DNA of 64,000 nucleotides. Origin: Candidatus Thermochlorobacteriaceae bacterium. GTDB lineage: Bacteria; Bacteroidota; Chlorobiia; Chlorobiales; Thermochlorobacteraceae. Under the pieces are notes generated by a model. That model saw nothing but the letters and a program-made list of their open reading frames with translations. It was not told where the DNA came from and made no database searches. The DNA lies in assembly GCA_029263855.1 (NCBI GenBank), contig JAJUFC010000008.1, positions 105,322-169,321 of the forward strand. The letters are read 5' to 3'. Below are positions 53,440-63,155 of this stretch, one piece after another (position 1 is the stretch's first letter; each line of letters begins with the position of its first letter). The position numbers and the translations under genes were made by a program.

Positions 53440-54645
53440 ATGACCATCATACCAACCTACAATGCCCCCGATTCACGCGGACACTTCGGCATCTACGGCG
53501 GAAAGTATGTTCCCGAAACGCTCATCAAAAACGCGGACGATTTAGAACGCGAATACAAAGCCGCTCAACAAGACCCGCAGTTTTGGCAAGAGTTCGAAGA
53601 CTTGCTTGCGCACTTTGTCGGTCGCCCCACGCCGCTCTACTTCGCCAAACGGCTCACCGAAACGCTCGGCGGCGCGAAAATTTACTTGAAGCGCGAAGAC
53701 CTTTGCCACACCGGCGCGCACAAAATCAATAATGCGATTGGTCAAGTCTTGCTCGCCAAACGAATGGGCAAGCGTCGCATCATTGCCGAAACGGGGGCAG
53801 GACAACACGGCGTCGCCACTGCGACGGTCTGCGCGCTCTTCGGCTTGGAGTGCGTCGTCTATATGGGCGAAGAAGACATTCATCGACAAGCGCCGAACGT
53901 GGCGCGCATGAAACTGCTTGGAGCAACCGTCGTAGCCGTTTCATCGGGAAGCAAAACGCTCAAAGATGCCACCAGCGAAGCCATTCGCGATTGGGTTACC
54001 AATCCTGACGATACCTTCTACATCATTGGCTCGGTTGTCGGCATGCATCCTTATCCGATGATGGTGCGCGATTTTCAAAGCGTGATTGGCAAAGAAACTC
54101 GTGCTCAAATTCTCGAGCGCGAAGACAAACTTCCTTCGCTCATTACGGCGTGCGTCGGCGGCGGCTCAAACGCGATGGGCATGTTTTATCCGTTTTTGAA
54201 CAATGCGCAAACGGTTAAACTCGTCGGCATTGAAGCGGCAGGCGAAGGCTTGAACGGACGACACGCGGCAACGCTTACCAAAGGCAAGCACGGCGTTTTG
54301 CACGGCGCAATGATGTATCTGTTGCAAGACGGCGATGGACAAATCGAACTCGCTCATTCCATTTCCGCAGGATTGGATTATCCGGGCGTTGGTCCTGAAC
54401 ACAGTTACCTGAAAGATTTAGGCTTGGTGCAGTATGAATCCGTTACCGATGACGAAGCCATGCAAGCACTCAAATTCCTTGCACGCACCGAAGGCATCAT
54501 TTGCGCGATTGAAACCGCGCACGCCGTTCACTATGCGATTCAAACTGCGCCCAAATTGAAACATGATGATGTTCTCGTCATCTGCCTTTCGGGACGCGGC
54601 GACAAAGACCTGAACACGATTATGACCTATTTCAAAATGACTTGA
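53440..54645 (+). CDS. trpB: Tryptophan synthase beta subunit
   Basis: PLP enzyme that condenses indole with serine. 401 aa, standard TrpB1 length. Seen: [14 protein letters not shown], the Schiff-base Lys in [14 protein letters not shown] (about residues 86-99), [27 protein letters not shown] for phosphate binding, and HAVHYA near the end. trpA is not adjacent, so the alpha subunit must be elsewhere. Its stop shares one base with the downstream Rpn-family gene (TGATG). Confidence 0.96.
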   Translation: MTIIPTYNAPDSRGHFGIYGGKYVPETLIKNADDLEREYKAAQQDPQFWQEFEDLLAHFVGRPTPLYFAKRLTETLGGAKIYLKREDLCHTGAHKINNAIGQVLLAKRMGKRRIIAETGAGQHGVATATVCALFGLECVVYMGEEDIHRQAPNVARMKLLGATVVAVSSGSKTLKDATSEAIRDWVTNPDDTFYIIGSVVGMHPYPMMVRDFQSVIGKETRAQILEREDKLPSLITACVGGGSNAMGMFYPFLNNAQTVKLVGIEAAGEGLNGRHAATLTKGKHGVLHGAMMYLLQDGDGQIELAHSISAGLDYPGVGPEHSYLKDLGLVQYESVTDDEAMQALKFLARTEGIICAIETAHAVHYAIQTAPKLKHDDVLVICLSGRGDKDLNTIMTYFKMT

Positions 54646-55490
54646 TGCGCATTGATAAACTCGCATATCTGTGGTTGCAAGAAATTCCCGAAGGGTTCTT
54701 CGCGCTGATTGGTCGCGAGAAATCCGACGCGGAAAAGTATGATTTCAAATCCATCGAACTTAAAGAACTCGCCTTGCGCCTCGATGGCGTGTTTGTTCCG
54801 TTCGACGACGATTACACGTATTTCGTCGAAGTTCAATTTCAGCGCGACGAAGACTTTTACTGGCGATTGCTTGCCGAAGCGGCGCTTTACGCCAAGCAGT
54901 TTCGCGTTCGCAAGTGGCGCGCCGTCGTGATTTACCCGAACCGTTACGCCGAGCAAGAAAATTTGGAAGGCTTTGAAGAATTGCTCGCCACGCCGTTGAT
55001 TCGGCGCGCATATTTGAACGAACTGCCTGAAATTTCTCGTTTGGACGACGCGATTGGCGTTTTCAAATTGGTTGTCGAACCCAAGCCAAAAATGGCGGAA
55101 TCTGCGCGCGAACTTCTCGCTCGCGCTCCCGACAAATTGAGTTTCGTTCAGCGCGTTTTATCTTCTGCTTTCTCGGAACTAACCTTGAAGGAGATTCTCA
55201 AAATGTTGAACATCAGGGAAGAAATCGAAGAAGAACTCAAAAAAACTCGCGTCTTTCAAGACCTTCTGCGCGAGGGCGAAATCATAGGCTTCAAACGCGG
55301 CATCAAAGAAGGGTTGGAGGAAGGGCGCGAAATGGGTCTCAAAGAAGGCGTGAAAGAAGGCGTGAAAGAAGGCAAACTGCTTGCCGTTCCCGCCTTGCGC
55401 GAAGCGGGCTTTTCAGACGAAGCCATCGCGGAAAAATTGGCGCTTTCGCTCGACGATGTGCGCAACGTGCCGCGCAAATCTAATGCTTGA
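54645..55490 (+). CDS. Rpn-family PD-(D/E)XK nuclease-like protein (DUF2887)
   Basis: A 281-aa protein of the DUF2887/Rpn group, recombination-promoting nuclease-like proteins often mislabelled as transposases and common in cyanobacteria. The PD-(D/E)XK core is readable: LRLDGVFVPF with the Asp (about 46), YFVEVQFQ with the ExQ pair (about 60-67), then RDEDFYWRLLAEAALY. The C-terminal 70 residues carry repeated charged EG units (KRGIKEGLEEG and KEGVKEGVKEG). The start overlaps the trpB stop by one base. There are no inverted repeats or target-site duplications, so it is not itself a mobile element here. Confidence 0.88.
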   Translation: MRIDKLAYLWLQEIPEGFFALIGREKSDAEKYDFKSIELKELALRLDGVFVPFDDDYTYFVEVQFQRDEDFYWRLLAEAALYAKQFRVRKWRAVVIYPNRYAEQENLEGFEELLATPLIRRAYLNELPEISRLDDAIGVFKLVVEPKPKMAESARELLARAPDKLSFVQRVLSSAFSELTLKEILKMLNIREEIEEELKKTRVFQDLLREGEIIGFKRGIKEGLEEGREMGLKEGVKEGVKEGKLLAVPALREAGFSDEAIAEKLALSLDDVRNVPRKSNA

Positions 55491-55498
55491 ATGTTGGA

Positions 55499-56539
55499 AT
55501 GTCCGCTTCCGACGTTTTTTCTCATCGCCTCAACGCGCTGCGCAAGCAGTTAGGAACAAATCTTTCTTTTGTCAAGCAGGAAGCAGAAAACCTTTTGCGC
55601 CAATTCAACGACGACCCTGCTTACGCCGATGAATACGCGCAATCGCTTTTGCTTTTGGGTGAGTGCGAAGGTCGAATGGGTCTTTACAACGATGCTTTTT
55701 TGCGCTTGAATGAAGCCAAAGCGCATTTTCAATCCGTTTGCGACCTAAAATCGCTCGCCGACGCAGAAAACGCGCTCGGAATGATTTATTCCATCATCGC
55801 TCTTGTTCCCCAAGCCCACGCCTGTTTTGAGCGCGCGCTTGCGCTGTATCAAACCTTAAACGACAAGCGCGGAGAAGCTATGGTTCATTTCACTTTTTCT
55901 ACTGTTTCCGATTGCTCAAACGCACTCATTTCTTACCAAAACGCTCGCTTGCTCGCATCGGAACTCGGCGATGAAAAGCTTGAAGCTAACATACTGAGCA
56001 ATATCGGCATTACGATTTCTTCGCTGGGCAACTACGCGCAAGCCCTCGACATACTGTTCTCCTCGCTCTCGATATCGCGACGCTTGAACGACCAATACAG
56101 CATAAGTTTCGTCTTGCAAAATCTCGCCTATACGTATCAACGGTTAAACGAACCGCGCCAGTCCCTCGCATTTCTCGACGAAGCGTTCTCCATTGCTCAA
56201 TCGCTTGGCGCCGCGCGCGAAACAGTCGTCTGCTTGCATGGCATTGGCGCAACCCTCATTCAACTTCACGACTATTCCAACGCTCTCGCGCGCCTTGAAG
56301 AAGCTTTGCATCATTCAAAATCAATCGGCGATAACATGCAAGTGGCTTTGATATTGATTGATTTGGCGATAGCCTGCAAAGGTTTAAACGAAAACGCGCG
56401 CGCATATCGCTGTCTCATTGAAAGTTTTGAAATGTTACGCGCATCAGGCAATCGGTATCATAAAATCGTCATTTATCTTGAACTTGGCAAACTTTTCAGC
56501 GCGGGTTTGAAGTTCACGCTTGAAATTCAATCACGCTAA
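55499..56539 (+). CDS. TPR-repeat protein without output domain
   Basis: A 346-aa protein of about seven or eight TPR hairpins ([57 protein letters not shown]), with no signal peptide, kinase or connector. I chose the ATG at 55499, 8 nt after the Rpn gene. It ends within a TPR ([11 protein letters not shown]), so it may be the stump of a sensor or a natural scaffold, like the gene at 19245. Co-transcribed with trpB, Rpn and YyaL. Confidence 0.85.
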   Translation: MSASDVFSHRLNALRKQLGTNLSFVKQEAENLLRQFNDDPAYADEYAQSLLLLGECEGRMGLYNDAFLRLNEAKAHFQSVCDLKSLADAENALGMIYSIIALVPQAHACFERALALYQTLNDKRGEAMVHFTFSTVSDCSNALISYQNARLLASELGDEKLEANILSNIGITISSLGNYAQALDILFSSLSISRRLNDQYSISFVLQNLAYTYQRLNEPRQSLAFLDEAFSIAQSLGAARETVVCLHGIGATLIQLHDYSNALARLEEALHHSKSIGDNMQVALILIDLAIACKGLNENARAYRCLIESFEMLRASGNRYHKIVIYLELGKLFSAGLKFTLEIQSR

Positions 56540-56552
56540 ACTAATCCCATCA

Positions 56553-58691
56553 ATGTCCGCGAAATTCACCAACCGCCTCATCAACGAGAAAAGCCCATAT
56601 CTTTTGCAACACGCGCACAACCCTGTCGACTGGTATCCGTGGGGCGAAGAAGCCATTGAGAAAGCCCGCAAAGAAGACAAGCCGATTTTTCTCTCGATCG
56701 GATACTCCACTTGCCACTGGTGCCATGTGATGGAACACGAATCGTTCGAGAACGAGGAAGTCGCCAAAATTTTGAACACCTATTTCGTTCCGATTAAAGT
56801 CGACCGCGAAGAACGCCCCGACCTCGATAAAGTCTATATGACGTATGTGCAAGCCTCAACTGGAAGCGGCGGATGGCCTATGTCGGTTTGGCTTACGCCC
56901 GACCTGAAACCGTTTCTTGGCGGCACTTACTTTCCGCCCGAAGACCGCTACGGACGCACCGGCTTCAAAACCGTTTTAGAGCGCGTGGCTGAAAAATGGC
57001 AGTCGGAACGCGCCGCGATTGTCAATGTTTCTGAAAATGTTGTCGAGCAATTAAAGTCTTACACATCGCAACTCGACAGCGCCGAAAAAGTAACCTTGAC
57101 GCCGAAAGTCTTCGATAAAGCCGCTTCTCAATTTGCCAATCAATTTGATTCAGAATGGGGCGGATTCGGCGGCGCGCCTAAATTTCCTCGCGCCGTCATT
57201 CTAAACTTTTTGCACAACTACTATGCGCGCACAGGCGATAAGCGCGTTTTGGAAATGTCGCTTTTCACGCTTCGCAAAATGGCGATGGGCGGCATTCGAG
57301 ACCACGTCCGCGCCATCGGCAAAGGCGGCGGCGGTTTCGCACGTTATTCAACCGATAAATACTGGCACGTGCCGCACTTCGAAAAAATGCTCTACGATAA
57401 CGCACAACTTGCCATCTCTTACCTTGAAGCCTTCCAACTTTCAGGCGAACATGAATTTGCCGACGTCGCGCGCGACATCTTCAACTACATTCTTTGCGAT
57501 ATGACCGATAAAGCCTCTGACTCGCAGGCTCTCGGCGGCGGATTCTATTCAGCCGAAGATGCCGATAGCCTGCCAACCTTTGAGAGCACTCACAAAGCCG
57601 AAGGCGCGTTCTATGTGTGGGAACAAGCGGAAATTGACTCACTCTTAGGCGTAAGAGACAGCGAGATTTTTTCCTACATCTTCAACATCAAACCCAGCGG
57701 CAATGCACCGAGCGACCCACACGGTGAATTCATCAAGAAAAATATCTTAATCCAACTTCACACCTTCGAAGACGCCGCCAAACGATTCAACACAACAACA
57801 GAGGACATCAAAGCCCTTGTCCAATCTGCAAAAGCCGAACTCTTCGAAGCACGCGCTAAACGCCCGCGCCCGCACTTAGACGACAAGGTTCTCGTCTCTT
57901 GGAACGGCTTGATGATTTCTGCTTTCGCCAAAGGCTATCAAGTTTTAGGCGATGAAACCTATCTGAACGCCGCCACAAACGCTACCGAGTTCATTTTGAA
58001 AAAACTCTACAACGCCGAAACGCACACGCTTCTGCGCCGATACCGACAAGGCGAAGCCGGCATTGACGGCAAACTTGCCGACTATGCGTTCTTCGTCCAA
58101 GCCCTTTTAGACCTGTATGAATCGTCGCTCAATCCGCGATACCTCACGGTCGCCATTCGCTTGACCGAAGCCATGCAAAAACTTTTTGAGGATAAAGTGC
58201 ATGGAGGATTTTTCAGTTCGCAAGAAGGCGATGCTTCCATGATTTTACGTATGAAAGAAGACCACGACGGCGCAGAGCCTTCACCGAACTCCATCGCCGC
58301 GCTCAACTTGCTCCGACTTGCGCAAATGACCGACCGTCAAGACTTCCGCCAATCCGCCGAAAAGACGCTTCTTTATTTCAGCCAACTGCTTGAAAAAGCC
58401 CCGAGTTACTTGCCACAAATGCTTGTCGCGCTTTCGTTCTACCTTCAAAAGCCAAAGCAAATTATTTTGGCAGGCTCGCTCGAAACGCCTGAAATGAAGA
58501 GCCTTCGCAGGGCGATTTATGAAAAATTCATACCGAATAAAGTCTTGCTTCACGCCTCGCCCGAAGCGGCGACGCATTTAGACTTTTTGAATACGCTCAC
58601 GGTTGAAAAGCCGACTGCTTTCGTTTGCATTGATTATGCATGCCAACTTCCAACGAGCGAGCCTTCGATGTTGGAAAAGCAACTTTCATAG
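56553..58691 (+). CDS. Thioredoxin-domain protein, YyaL/SSP411 family (DUF255)
   Basis: A 712-aa cytoplasmic protein. Residues 1-165 form a thioredoxin-like domain ([18 protein letters not shown], then the CxxC of [15 protein letters not shown]); residues 170-712 are an (alpha/alpha)6-barrel related to N-acylglucosamine 2-epimerases ([61 protein letters not shown]). The biochemical role of the family is not established. Start at 56553, 13 bp after the TPR gene. The 3' end overlaps the convergent punA by 6 bp. Confidence 0.92.
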   Translation: MSAKFTNRLINEKSPYLLQHAHNPVDWYPWGEEAIEKARKEDKPIFLSIGYSTCHWCHVMEHESFENEEVAKILNTYFVPIKVDREERPDLDKVYMTYVQASTGSGGWPMSVWLTPDLKPFLGGTYFPPEDRYGRTGFKTVLERVAEKWQSERAAIVNVSENVVEQLKSYTSQLDSAEKVTLTPKVFDKAASQFANQFDSEWGGFGGAPKFPRAVILNFLHNYYARTGDKRVLEMSLFTLRKMAMGGIRDHVRAIGKGGGGFARYSTDKYWHVPHFEKMLYDNAQLAISYLEAFQLSGEHEFADVARDIFNYILCDMTDKASDSQALGGGFYSAEDADSLPTFESTHKAEGAFYVWEQAEIDSLLGVRDSEIFSYIFNIKPSGNAPSDPHGEFIKKNILIQLHTFEDAAKRFNTTTEDIKALVQSAKAELFEARAKRPRPHLDDKVLVSWNGLMISAFAKGYQVLGDETYLNAATNATEFILKKLYNAETHTLLRRYRQGEAGIDGKLADYAFFVQALLDLYESSLNPRYLTVAIRLTEAMQKLFEDKVHGGFFSSQEGDASMILRMKEDHDGAEPSPNSIAALNLLRLAQMTDRQDFRQSAEKTLLYFSQLLEKAPSYLPQMLVALSFYLQKPKQIILAGSLETPEMKSLRRAIYEKFIPNKVLLHASPEAATHLDFLNTLTVEKPTAFVCIDYACQLPTSEPSMLEKQLS

Positions 58692-59492
58692 TTCGGCGAT
58701 AACTTCTTCAATGAGCGTTGAAAATTCTTTTTGTGCGCGTTGCGCCACACGTTGCACGTCGTCGTGCGAAAGTATCTCGTCGGAAAGCCCCGCCGCCTTG
58801 TTGGTTACGAGTGAAATTCCGAGCACCTTCATGCCTAAACGCTTTGCGGTTGTGGCTTCAAGCACGGTCGACATTCCAACCAAATCGGCGCGCAAGGTTT
58901 GAAGCATTCGAATTTCGGCACGCGTTTCGTAGGAAGGTCCAAGCACGCCTGCATACACGCCTTCCTTGAAATGAATTCCGCATTTGCGCGCACACTCTTT
59001 TGCAACTTGCTGAAAACCCTTGTCAAATAAAGGCTCATGCGCCGCTTGCAACATTGGTAGGTCAGGATTCGGCGCGAACATCAGGTTTATCACATCAACA
59101 ATCCTGCACAAATCGCCGGCTTCAAAGAGTGGATTTACGCCGCCCGCCGCATTCGTGAGTATCAATGATTTCACGCCAAGCAAGTTGAGCAATCGAACAT
59201 AAAAAGTTACTTCGTCAGCATCTCGCCCTTCGTAAAGATGCACGCGCCCTTTCATAAGCACAACAGGCTTCGACTTCACCGTTCCGAAAATCAATTCGCC
59301 ATGATGCCCCGCTACGCTCGGCGTTGGAAAATGTGGAATCTCTTTGGTATCAATCACAATCGGATTTTCTACCCGTTCAGCAAAGTTTCCTAATCCCGAT
59401 CCAAGTGTGAGCGCAATGGTGTTTTCATGAATCGTAACACCTGATTCAATCCATTCCTTTGCTTCTTGCAGCTTGTCTTGAAGTTTTTTCAT
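58686..59492 (-). CDS. punA: Purine nucleoside phosphorylase (type I, trimeric)
   Basis: Cleaves inosine and guanosine with phosphate to base and ribose-1-phosphate. 268 aa. Seen: [15 protein letters not shown] (phosphate Ser; about 28-42), [28 protein letters not shown] and the substrate Glu/Met region VGMSTVLEA, plus LVTNKAAG before the C-terminus. I chose the ATG at 59492; the upstream frame lacks homology. TATCTTTC at 59512 is a promoter candidate. Confidence 0.95.
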   Translation of the reverse strand: MKKLQDKLQEAKEWIESGVTIHENTIALTLGSGLGNFAERVENPIVIDTKEIPHFPTPSVAGHHGELIFGTVKSKPVVLMKGRVHLYEGRDADEVTFYVRLLNLLGVKSLILTNAAGGVNPLFEAGDLCRIVDVINLMFAPNPDLPMLQAAHEPLFDKGFQQVAKECARKCGIHFKEGVYAGVLGPSYETRAEIRMLQTLRADLVGMSTVLEATTAKRLGMKVLGISLVTNKAAGLSDEILSHDDVQRVAQRAQKEFSTLIEEVIAEL

Positions 59493-59511
59493 AACGAAAA
59501 TGTTGAATGAA

Positions 59512-59519
59512 GAAAGATA
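59512..59519 (-). promoter_or_regulatory. Putative -7 promoter element for punA
   Basis: TATCTTTC on the minus strand, 19 nt upstream of the punA ATG. Confidence 0.4.
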
Positions 59520-59608
59520 CAACCCTATCTTGCAATTCAGCGTCCTGTTGTTTTGACGAGCTCGGCGAGGCTCGCTGTTTTAACCTTGAACCATAAAACT
59601 TGAAAAAT

Positions 59609-60718
59609 ATGACGATGCAACTTGTTCCACCCCACATTCAAAATTTAGAGCCATATAAGGCAGGCAGAAGCATTGAGGAAATCAAATCGCTTTACGGCTT
59701 GCAGGAAGTCTATAAACTCGCCTCGAATGAAAATCCGCTTGGCGTTTCGCCCAAAGCGATCGCCGCGATGCAAAACGCGATGCTCGAAGCGAATTACTAC
59801 CCCGACCCCGCCGCGCTCAAATTGCGAGCCAAACTCGCGGAGCGGTTCAAATTGAAGATAGACAACGTCGCCGTTGGCGCAGGCTCGGAAGGCATTATGG
59901 CGACCATTCTGCGCACGTTCGTTTCTGACGCCGACGAACTGCTCACCTCCGAAAATACTTTCATCGGATTCTACGTGCTTGCAAACGCGAGCGGCTTAAC
60001 CTTGAAGCGCGTTCCGATGAAAGAAGGCTATCGCTTTGATTTGCAAGGCATCGCCGACCGCATCAACCGCCACACGAAAGTGATTTACCTCTGCAATCCG
60101 AACAATCCCACCGGCACGATATTCACCCGCGAAGAATTCGATGCGTTTATGGCGCGCGTGCCAGAACGCGTTATCATCATTTTGGACGAAGCGTATTTTG
60201 AATTTGCATCGAGCGATTTGGATTATCCCGACTCGATGTCGTATCGATACGACAACGTCATCACGCTTCGCACGTTCTCCAAAGGCTACGGGCTTGCGGC
60301 GTTGCGCGTCGGCTACGGCTTCGCGCACGACAAATTCATCGCGAACTTGATGAAAGTGAAACTGCCCTTCGAGCCCAATTCGCTTGCTCAAGCGGGCGCG
60401 CTTGCGGCGTTGGACGACGACGACTTTTTGCGACAGACGATTGAAAACAACCGACTCGGATACGCGATGTTCAAAGACGCTTTCACCGAATTGGGCTTGA
60501 CTTGGATTCCCTCGTGGGCAAATTTCGTGATGATTGATTACGGCAGCGAAGCGCGCGTGAACGCGGTTTCCGAATACCTTTTGCAAAACGGCGTGATTAC
60601 GCGCCCGCTCAAAGCTTTTGGCTTGCCGCATTGTTTAAGAATTTCAATCGGTCTTCCGCATCAAAGCGAAAAGTGCGTTCAACTGCTTCAGAAATTCGAA
60701 AGCGTTTCCGTCGCATAA
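59609..60718 (+). CDS. hisC: Histidinol-phosphate aminotransferase
   Basis: Class I/II PLP aminotransferase of histidine synthesis. 369 aa. Seen: LASNENPLGVSPKA (about 37-50), YLCNPNNPTGTIF (about 154-166), ILDEAYFEF, the PLP Lys in LRTFSKGYGLAALRVGYG, and the Arg in LRISIG near the C-terminus that binds the substrate phosphate. Its close relative CobD cannot be fully excluded, but the motifs are HisC-like. Other his genes are absent from the window. First gene of a three-gene plus-strand run. Confidence 0.9.
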   Translation: MTMQLVPPHIQNLEPYKAGRSIEEIKSLYGLQEVYKLASNENPLGVSPKAIAAMQNAMLEANYYPDPAALKLRAKLAERFKLKIDNVAVGAGSEGIMATILRTFVSDADELLTSENTFIGFYVLANASGLTLKRVPMKEGYRFDLQGIADRINRHTKVIYLCNPNNPTGTIFTREEFDAFMARVPERVIIILDEAYFEFASSDLDYPDSMSYRYDNVITLRTFSKGYGLAALRVGYGFAHDKFIANLMKVKLPFEPNSLAQAGALAALDDDDFLRQTIENNRLGYAMFKDAFTELGLTWIPSWANFVMIDYGSEARVNAVSEYLLQNGVITRPLKAFGLPHCLRISIGLPHQSEKCVQLLQKFESVSVA

Positions 60719-60764
60719 CTTTCGCTTCGTTTCAAACCAAAACTTCGAAAGGAGCGACTTCAAG

Positions 60765-61136
60765 ATGAACCCGAACGTGTTTGTTTATGGAACGCTCAGA
60801 CGCGACGCAACCAGCGCGATGAGTTCGTTTCTCCGACGCAACGCGCAATACATGGGCAAAGGAAAAATCGAAGGCAAACTTTACGCCGTTTCTTGGTATC
60901 CTGCCGCAGTGGAAGCGAGCGAGCATTATGTGATTGGGGAAGTTTGGAGACTCTTCGACCCTGCGCGCTCGCTCCTCGCGCTTGACGAATACGAGAGCGT
61001 TCCCTCGCTCTACGTTCGCAAGGAAGTTATGGTTCATCTTTTTGACCAAACAACGCTCTTGGCTTGGGTTTATTTTTACAATCAACCTGTTGACCGCTAT
61101 CGCGAAATCGCTTCGGGCGATTTTCTGAACCAATAG
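60765..61136 (+). CDS. Gamma-glutamylcyclotransferase-like (GGCT/AIG2) protein
   Basis: A 123-aa single-domain protein with the cyclotransferase fold: the VFVYGTLRRD glycine-rich loop at residues 5-14 and the catalytic Glu in LLALDEYESVP. YREIASGDFLNQ ends the protein as in AIG2/BtrG relatives. Family members make 5-oxoproline from gamma-glutamyl amines, but the substrate varies. 46 bp after hisC and 14 bp before the ATP-grasp gene. Confidence 0.85.
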   Translation: MNPNVFVYGTLRRDATSAMSSFLRRNAQYMGKGKIEGKLYAVSWYPAAVEASEHYVIGEVWRLFDPARSLLALDEYESVPSLYVRKEVMVHLFDQTTLLAWVYFYNQPVDRYREIASGDFLNQ

Positions 61137-61150
61137 TTACGTTCAAATCT

Positions 61151-62176
61151 ATGAAGCACATCGCCGTCATTTACAACTCCGTTCCCGATAGGCTTTCGCT
61201 CACGCACGACATCAAGTCGGAGATGGGAATTTTGGAAAATGTGAATGCTGTTACCGCCGCGCTCTCGGAAGAATACAAGGTCAGCCCGCTGGCTTTCACG
61301 GGCGACATCATTTACTTGATGGAGCAATTAATGGAAATCAAGCCTGATGCCGTCTTTAATTTGTTTGAGGGAACATATCGCATTTCAAAGAGCGAGGTCT
61401 TTATTCCAATATCGCTTGATTTGCTCGGCATCGCTTACACGGGCTCGCCCGCCAAAACGCTTGAACTCTGCGTTCAAAAAGCGAAGACGAAGGAAGTTTT
61501 GCTTCGCCGTTCCGTTCCAACGCCGCGCTTCGTCGTCTTCAAGCCGTCAGAAGAGATTTCGACAACGATTCCTTTTCCGCTCATCGTCAAGCCCGAACAC
61601 GAGGACGCGAGCATCGGCATTTCAAACAACTCCGTCGTTCATTCCGAATCGGCTCTCAAAGAGCAAGTGGAGATGATTTGGCGAACTTACAAACAGCCCG
61701 CGCTCGTCGAGGCGTTTATCGATGGACGAGAGTTTAATGTGGCGATTCTCGGCGATAGCGACTACGAACATCAACTCGGACACCCAAACGCCCCGCGCGC
61801 GTTGCCAATTTCTGAAATCAGTTTTGAAACGATGCCCGAAGGTTATCAGCGCATCGTTACCTACAAAGCCAAGTGGGAAGAAGAAAGCGTGGAATACAAA
61901 GAAACGAAACCCATCTGCCCCGCGCCGATTGACGCAAAACTTGAACTCGAACTCAAACAAATCGCCTTGCGCGTCTTTAATGCGGTCGGTTGTCGCGATT
62001 ATGCGCGCGTGGATTTTCGCGTCTCAAAAGAAGGCAAGCCGTTTGTCGTTGACGTCAATCCGAATCCCGACATTTCGCCCGACGCGGGACTTGCGCGCTC
62101 TGCGCGGGTTGGCGGCATCGAGTATCCTGCTTTGATTCGCAAGATTGCGGCTTTCGCGCTCTCTCGTCAATCTTAA
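61151..62176 (+). CDS. D-alanine--D-alanine ligase-like ATP-grasp enzyme
   Basis: A 341-aa ATP-grasp ligase. PFPLIVKPEHEDASIGI (about 139-155) is the nucleotide-binding strand and loop, EAFIDGREFNVAIL the following element, and the C-terminal DYARVDFR...FVVDVNPNPDISPDAG carries the Mg-binding Asp and Asn. The N-terminal half is Ddl-like in layout but lacks the classic GGxSxE loop, so it may make another peptide bond rather than D-Ala-D-Ala. Ends with a terminator and a repeat element. Confidence 0.8.
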   Translation: MKHIAVIYNSVPDRLSLTHDIKSEMGILENVNAVTAALSEEYKVSPLAFTGDIIYLMEQLMEIKPDAVFNLFEGTYRISKSEVFIPISLDLLGIAYTGSPAKTLELCVQKAKTKEVLLRRSVPTPRFVVFKPSEEISTTIPFPLIVKPEHEDASIGISNNSVVHSESALKEQVEMIWRTYKQPALVEAFIDGREFNVAILGDSDYEHQLGHPNAPRALPISEISFETMPEGYQRIVTYKAKWEEESVEYKETKPICPAPIDAKLELELKQIALRVFNAVGCRDYARVDFRVSKEGKPFVVDVNPNPDISPDAGLARSARVGGIEYPALIRKIAAFALSRQS

Positions 62177-62193
62177 ACAGCGTGCAAAGAAAA

Positions 62194-62216
62194 AGGGCGA
62201 TTTTGTCTCTCGCCCT
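62194..62216 (+). terminator. Intrinsic terminator of the ATP-grasp gene
   Basis: 7-bp perfect stem AGGGCGA/TCGCCCT (62194-62200 with 62210-62216) with a 9-nt loop, 18 bp after the stop. No strong T-run follows, so terminator strength is uncertain. Confidence 0.55.
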
Positions 62217-62226
62217 AAACTGCCCG

Positions 62227-62290
62227 ACCTCACCCTAACCCTCTCTTAATAGGAGGGGGAAGTTTCGGCATCGCCGAAACAGGGTGAGGT
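62227..62290. repeat. Cloverleaf-like inverted repeat element
   Basis: 10-bp perfect outer stem (62227-62236 with 62281-62290, ACCTCACCCT arm) enclosing an imperfect CCCTCTC/GGAGGGG stem and a perfect 8-bp GTTTCGGC/GCCGAAAC stem (62262-62269 with 62273-62280). The outer arm resembles CCTCACCCTAACCC-type elements found between genes in many bacteria. Confidence 0.75.
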
Positions 62291-62297
62291 TACAATC

Positions 62298-63101
62298 TCA
62301 CTTCACCATCATCATCTTCTTTGTCTCTACAAAACTGCCTGCCTGTAAGCGATAAAAATAAGTCCCGCTGGAAAGCGTGCTTGCGTTGAACGGCACCTCG
62401 TAAATCCCCGCGTCTCTCTTTTCATTCAGCAAAGTCGCCACAACCCTGCCGAGCACATCAAAGACTTGGAGTTTGACGACGCTCGCTTCGGGCAGTTCGT
62501 AGCGAATGGTTGTCGTTGGATTGAACGGATTCGGATAGTTCTGACGCAACGCAAAGGTCGTCGGCACGCTTCCAACAGATGTCGCATTTTGATTGCCTGC
62601 GCGGTTCGCAACGGCGTTTGCGCCGCTTGCATTCACGAGTTCAATCGCGTTGAGCGCGCTCGCTTTGTGCGAAGGTTGAATGGCGAAGCCCAAGACTTTC
62701 ACGCGCAGTTCAACCTCCGCGCCTGATTGCGATGAAGGCAAGTTCATCGTGAAATGGAAGTCTGTGGCGGTGTCGCTTGCGGCAACGAGCGCGGTTTGCG
62801 AGAGCGCGAGCGATTGATTCGTTTGGGCACTCACGAGTTCAACGGCGAGTTGAACGGGGTGGTTTTGCGTCAGGTCGTAAAGACGCTCGGAGCACGCATT
62901 CACCGTCGCGGTAATCTGATTGATGGAATCTGCAAGCGCAAAGCGACGGCTTTTGAGAAGCGAGAACACATTGCTTGGTGAGAGCGCGAGCGTGTCGGGC
63001 AGGAGGTTCGCGCCGAGGTCGTGGTAGGTTAAGCCCGCGCGGGAACTGCCGTTCAAGCCCACATCGGCGAGCGTGAGTTCAAGCCAAGCGGTTGAAATCA
63101 T
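62298..63101 (-). CDS. T9SS C-terminal sorting domain fragment (3' part of an interrupted surface protein)
   Basis: The open frame from ATG 63101 gives 267 aa with no signal peptide, so alone it could not be secreted. Its last 80 residues are a complete type IX sorting domain (QNYPNPFNPTTTIRYELP, VFDVLGRVVATLL, YFYRLQAG, KKMMMVK). The frame continues upstream of the ATG for 18 sense codons (ERASARLYKENEQ among them) to a TAA at 63156-63158, beyond which the same frame is the Gly-rich end of the next feature. It is therefore most simply the 3' part of one gene, cut by a stop. The preceding part (residues 1-180) is a beta-rich domain (LELTLADVGLNG). Confidence 0.8.
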   Translation of the reverse strand: MISTAWLELTLADVGLNGSSRAGLTYHDLGANLLPDTLALSPSNVFSLLKSRRFALADSINQITATVNACSERLYDLTQNHPVQLAVELVSAQTNQSLALSQTALVAASDTATDFHFTMNLPSSQSGAEVELRVKVLGFAIQPSHKASALNAIELVNASGANAVANRAGNQNATSVGSVPTTFALRQNYPNPFNPTTTIRYELPEASVVKLQVFDVLGRVVATLLNEKRDAGIYEVPFNASTLSSGTYFYRLQAGSFVETKKMMMVK

Positions 63102-63155
63102 CTGCTCGTTTTCTTTGTAGAGTCGCGCGCTAGCGCGTTCTTTCGCCGAAATGTT

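Noticed and set aside
54645..55490. Rpn/DUF2887 gene considered as a transposon
   Set aside because: No terminal inverted repeats or target duplications, and it is translationally coupled to trpB.
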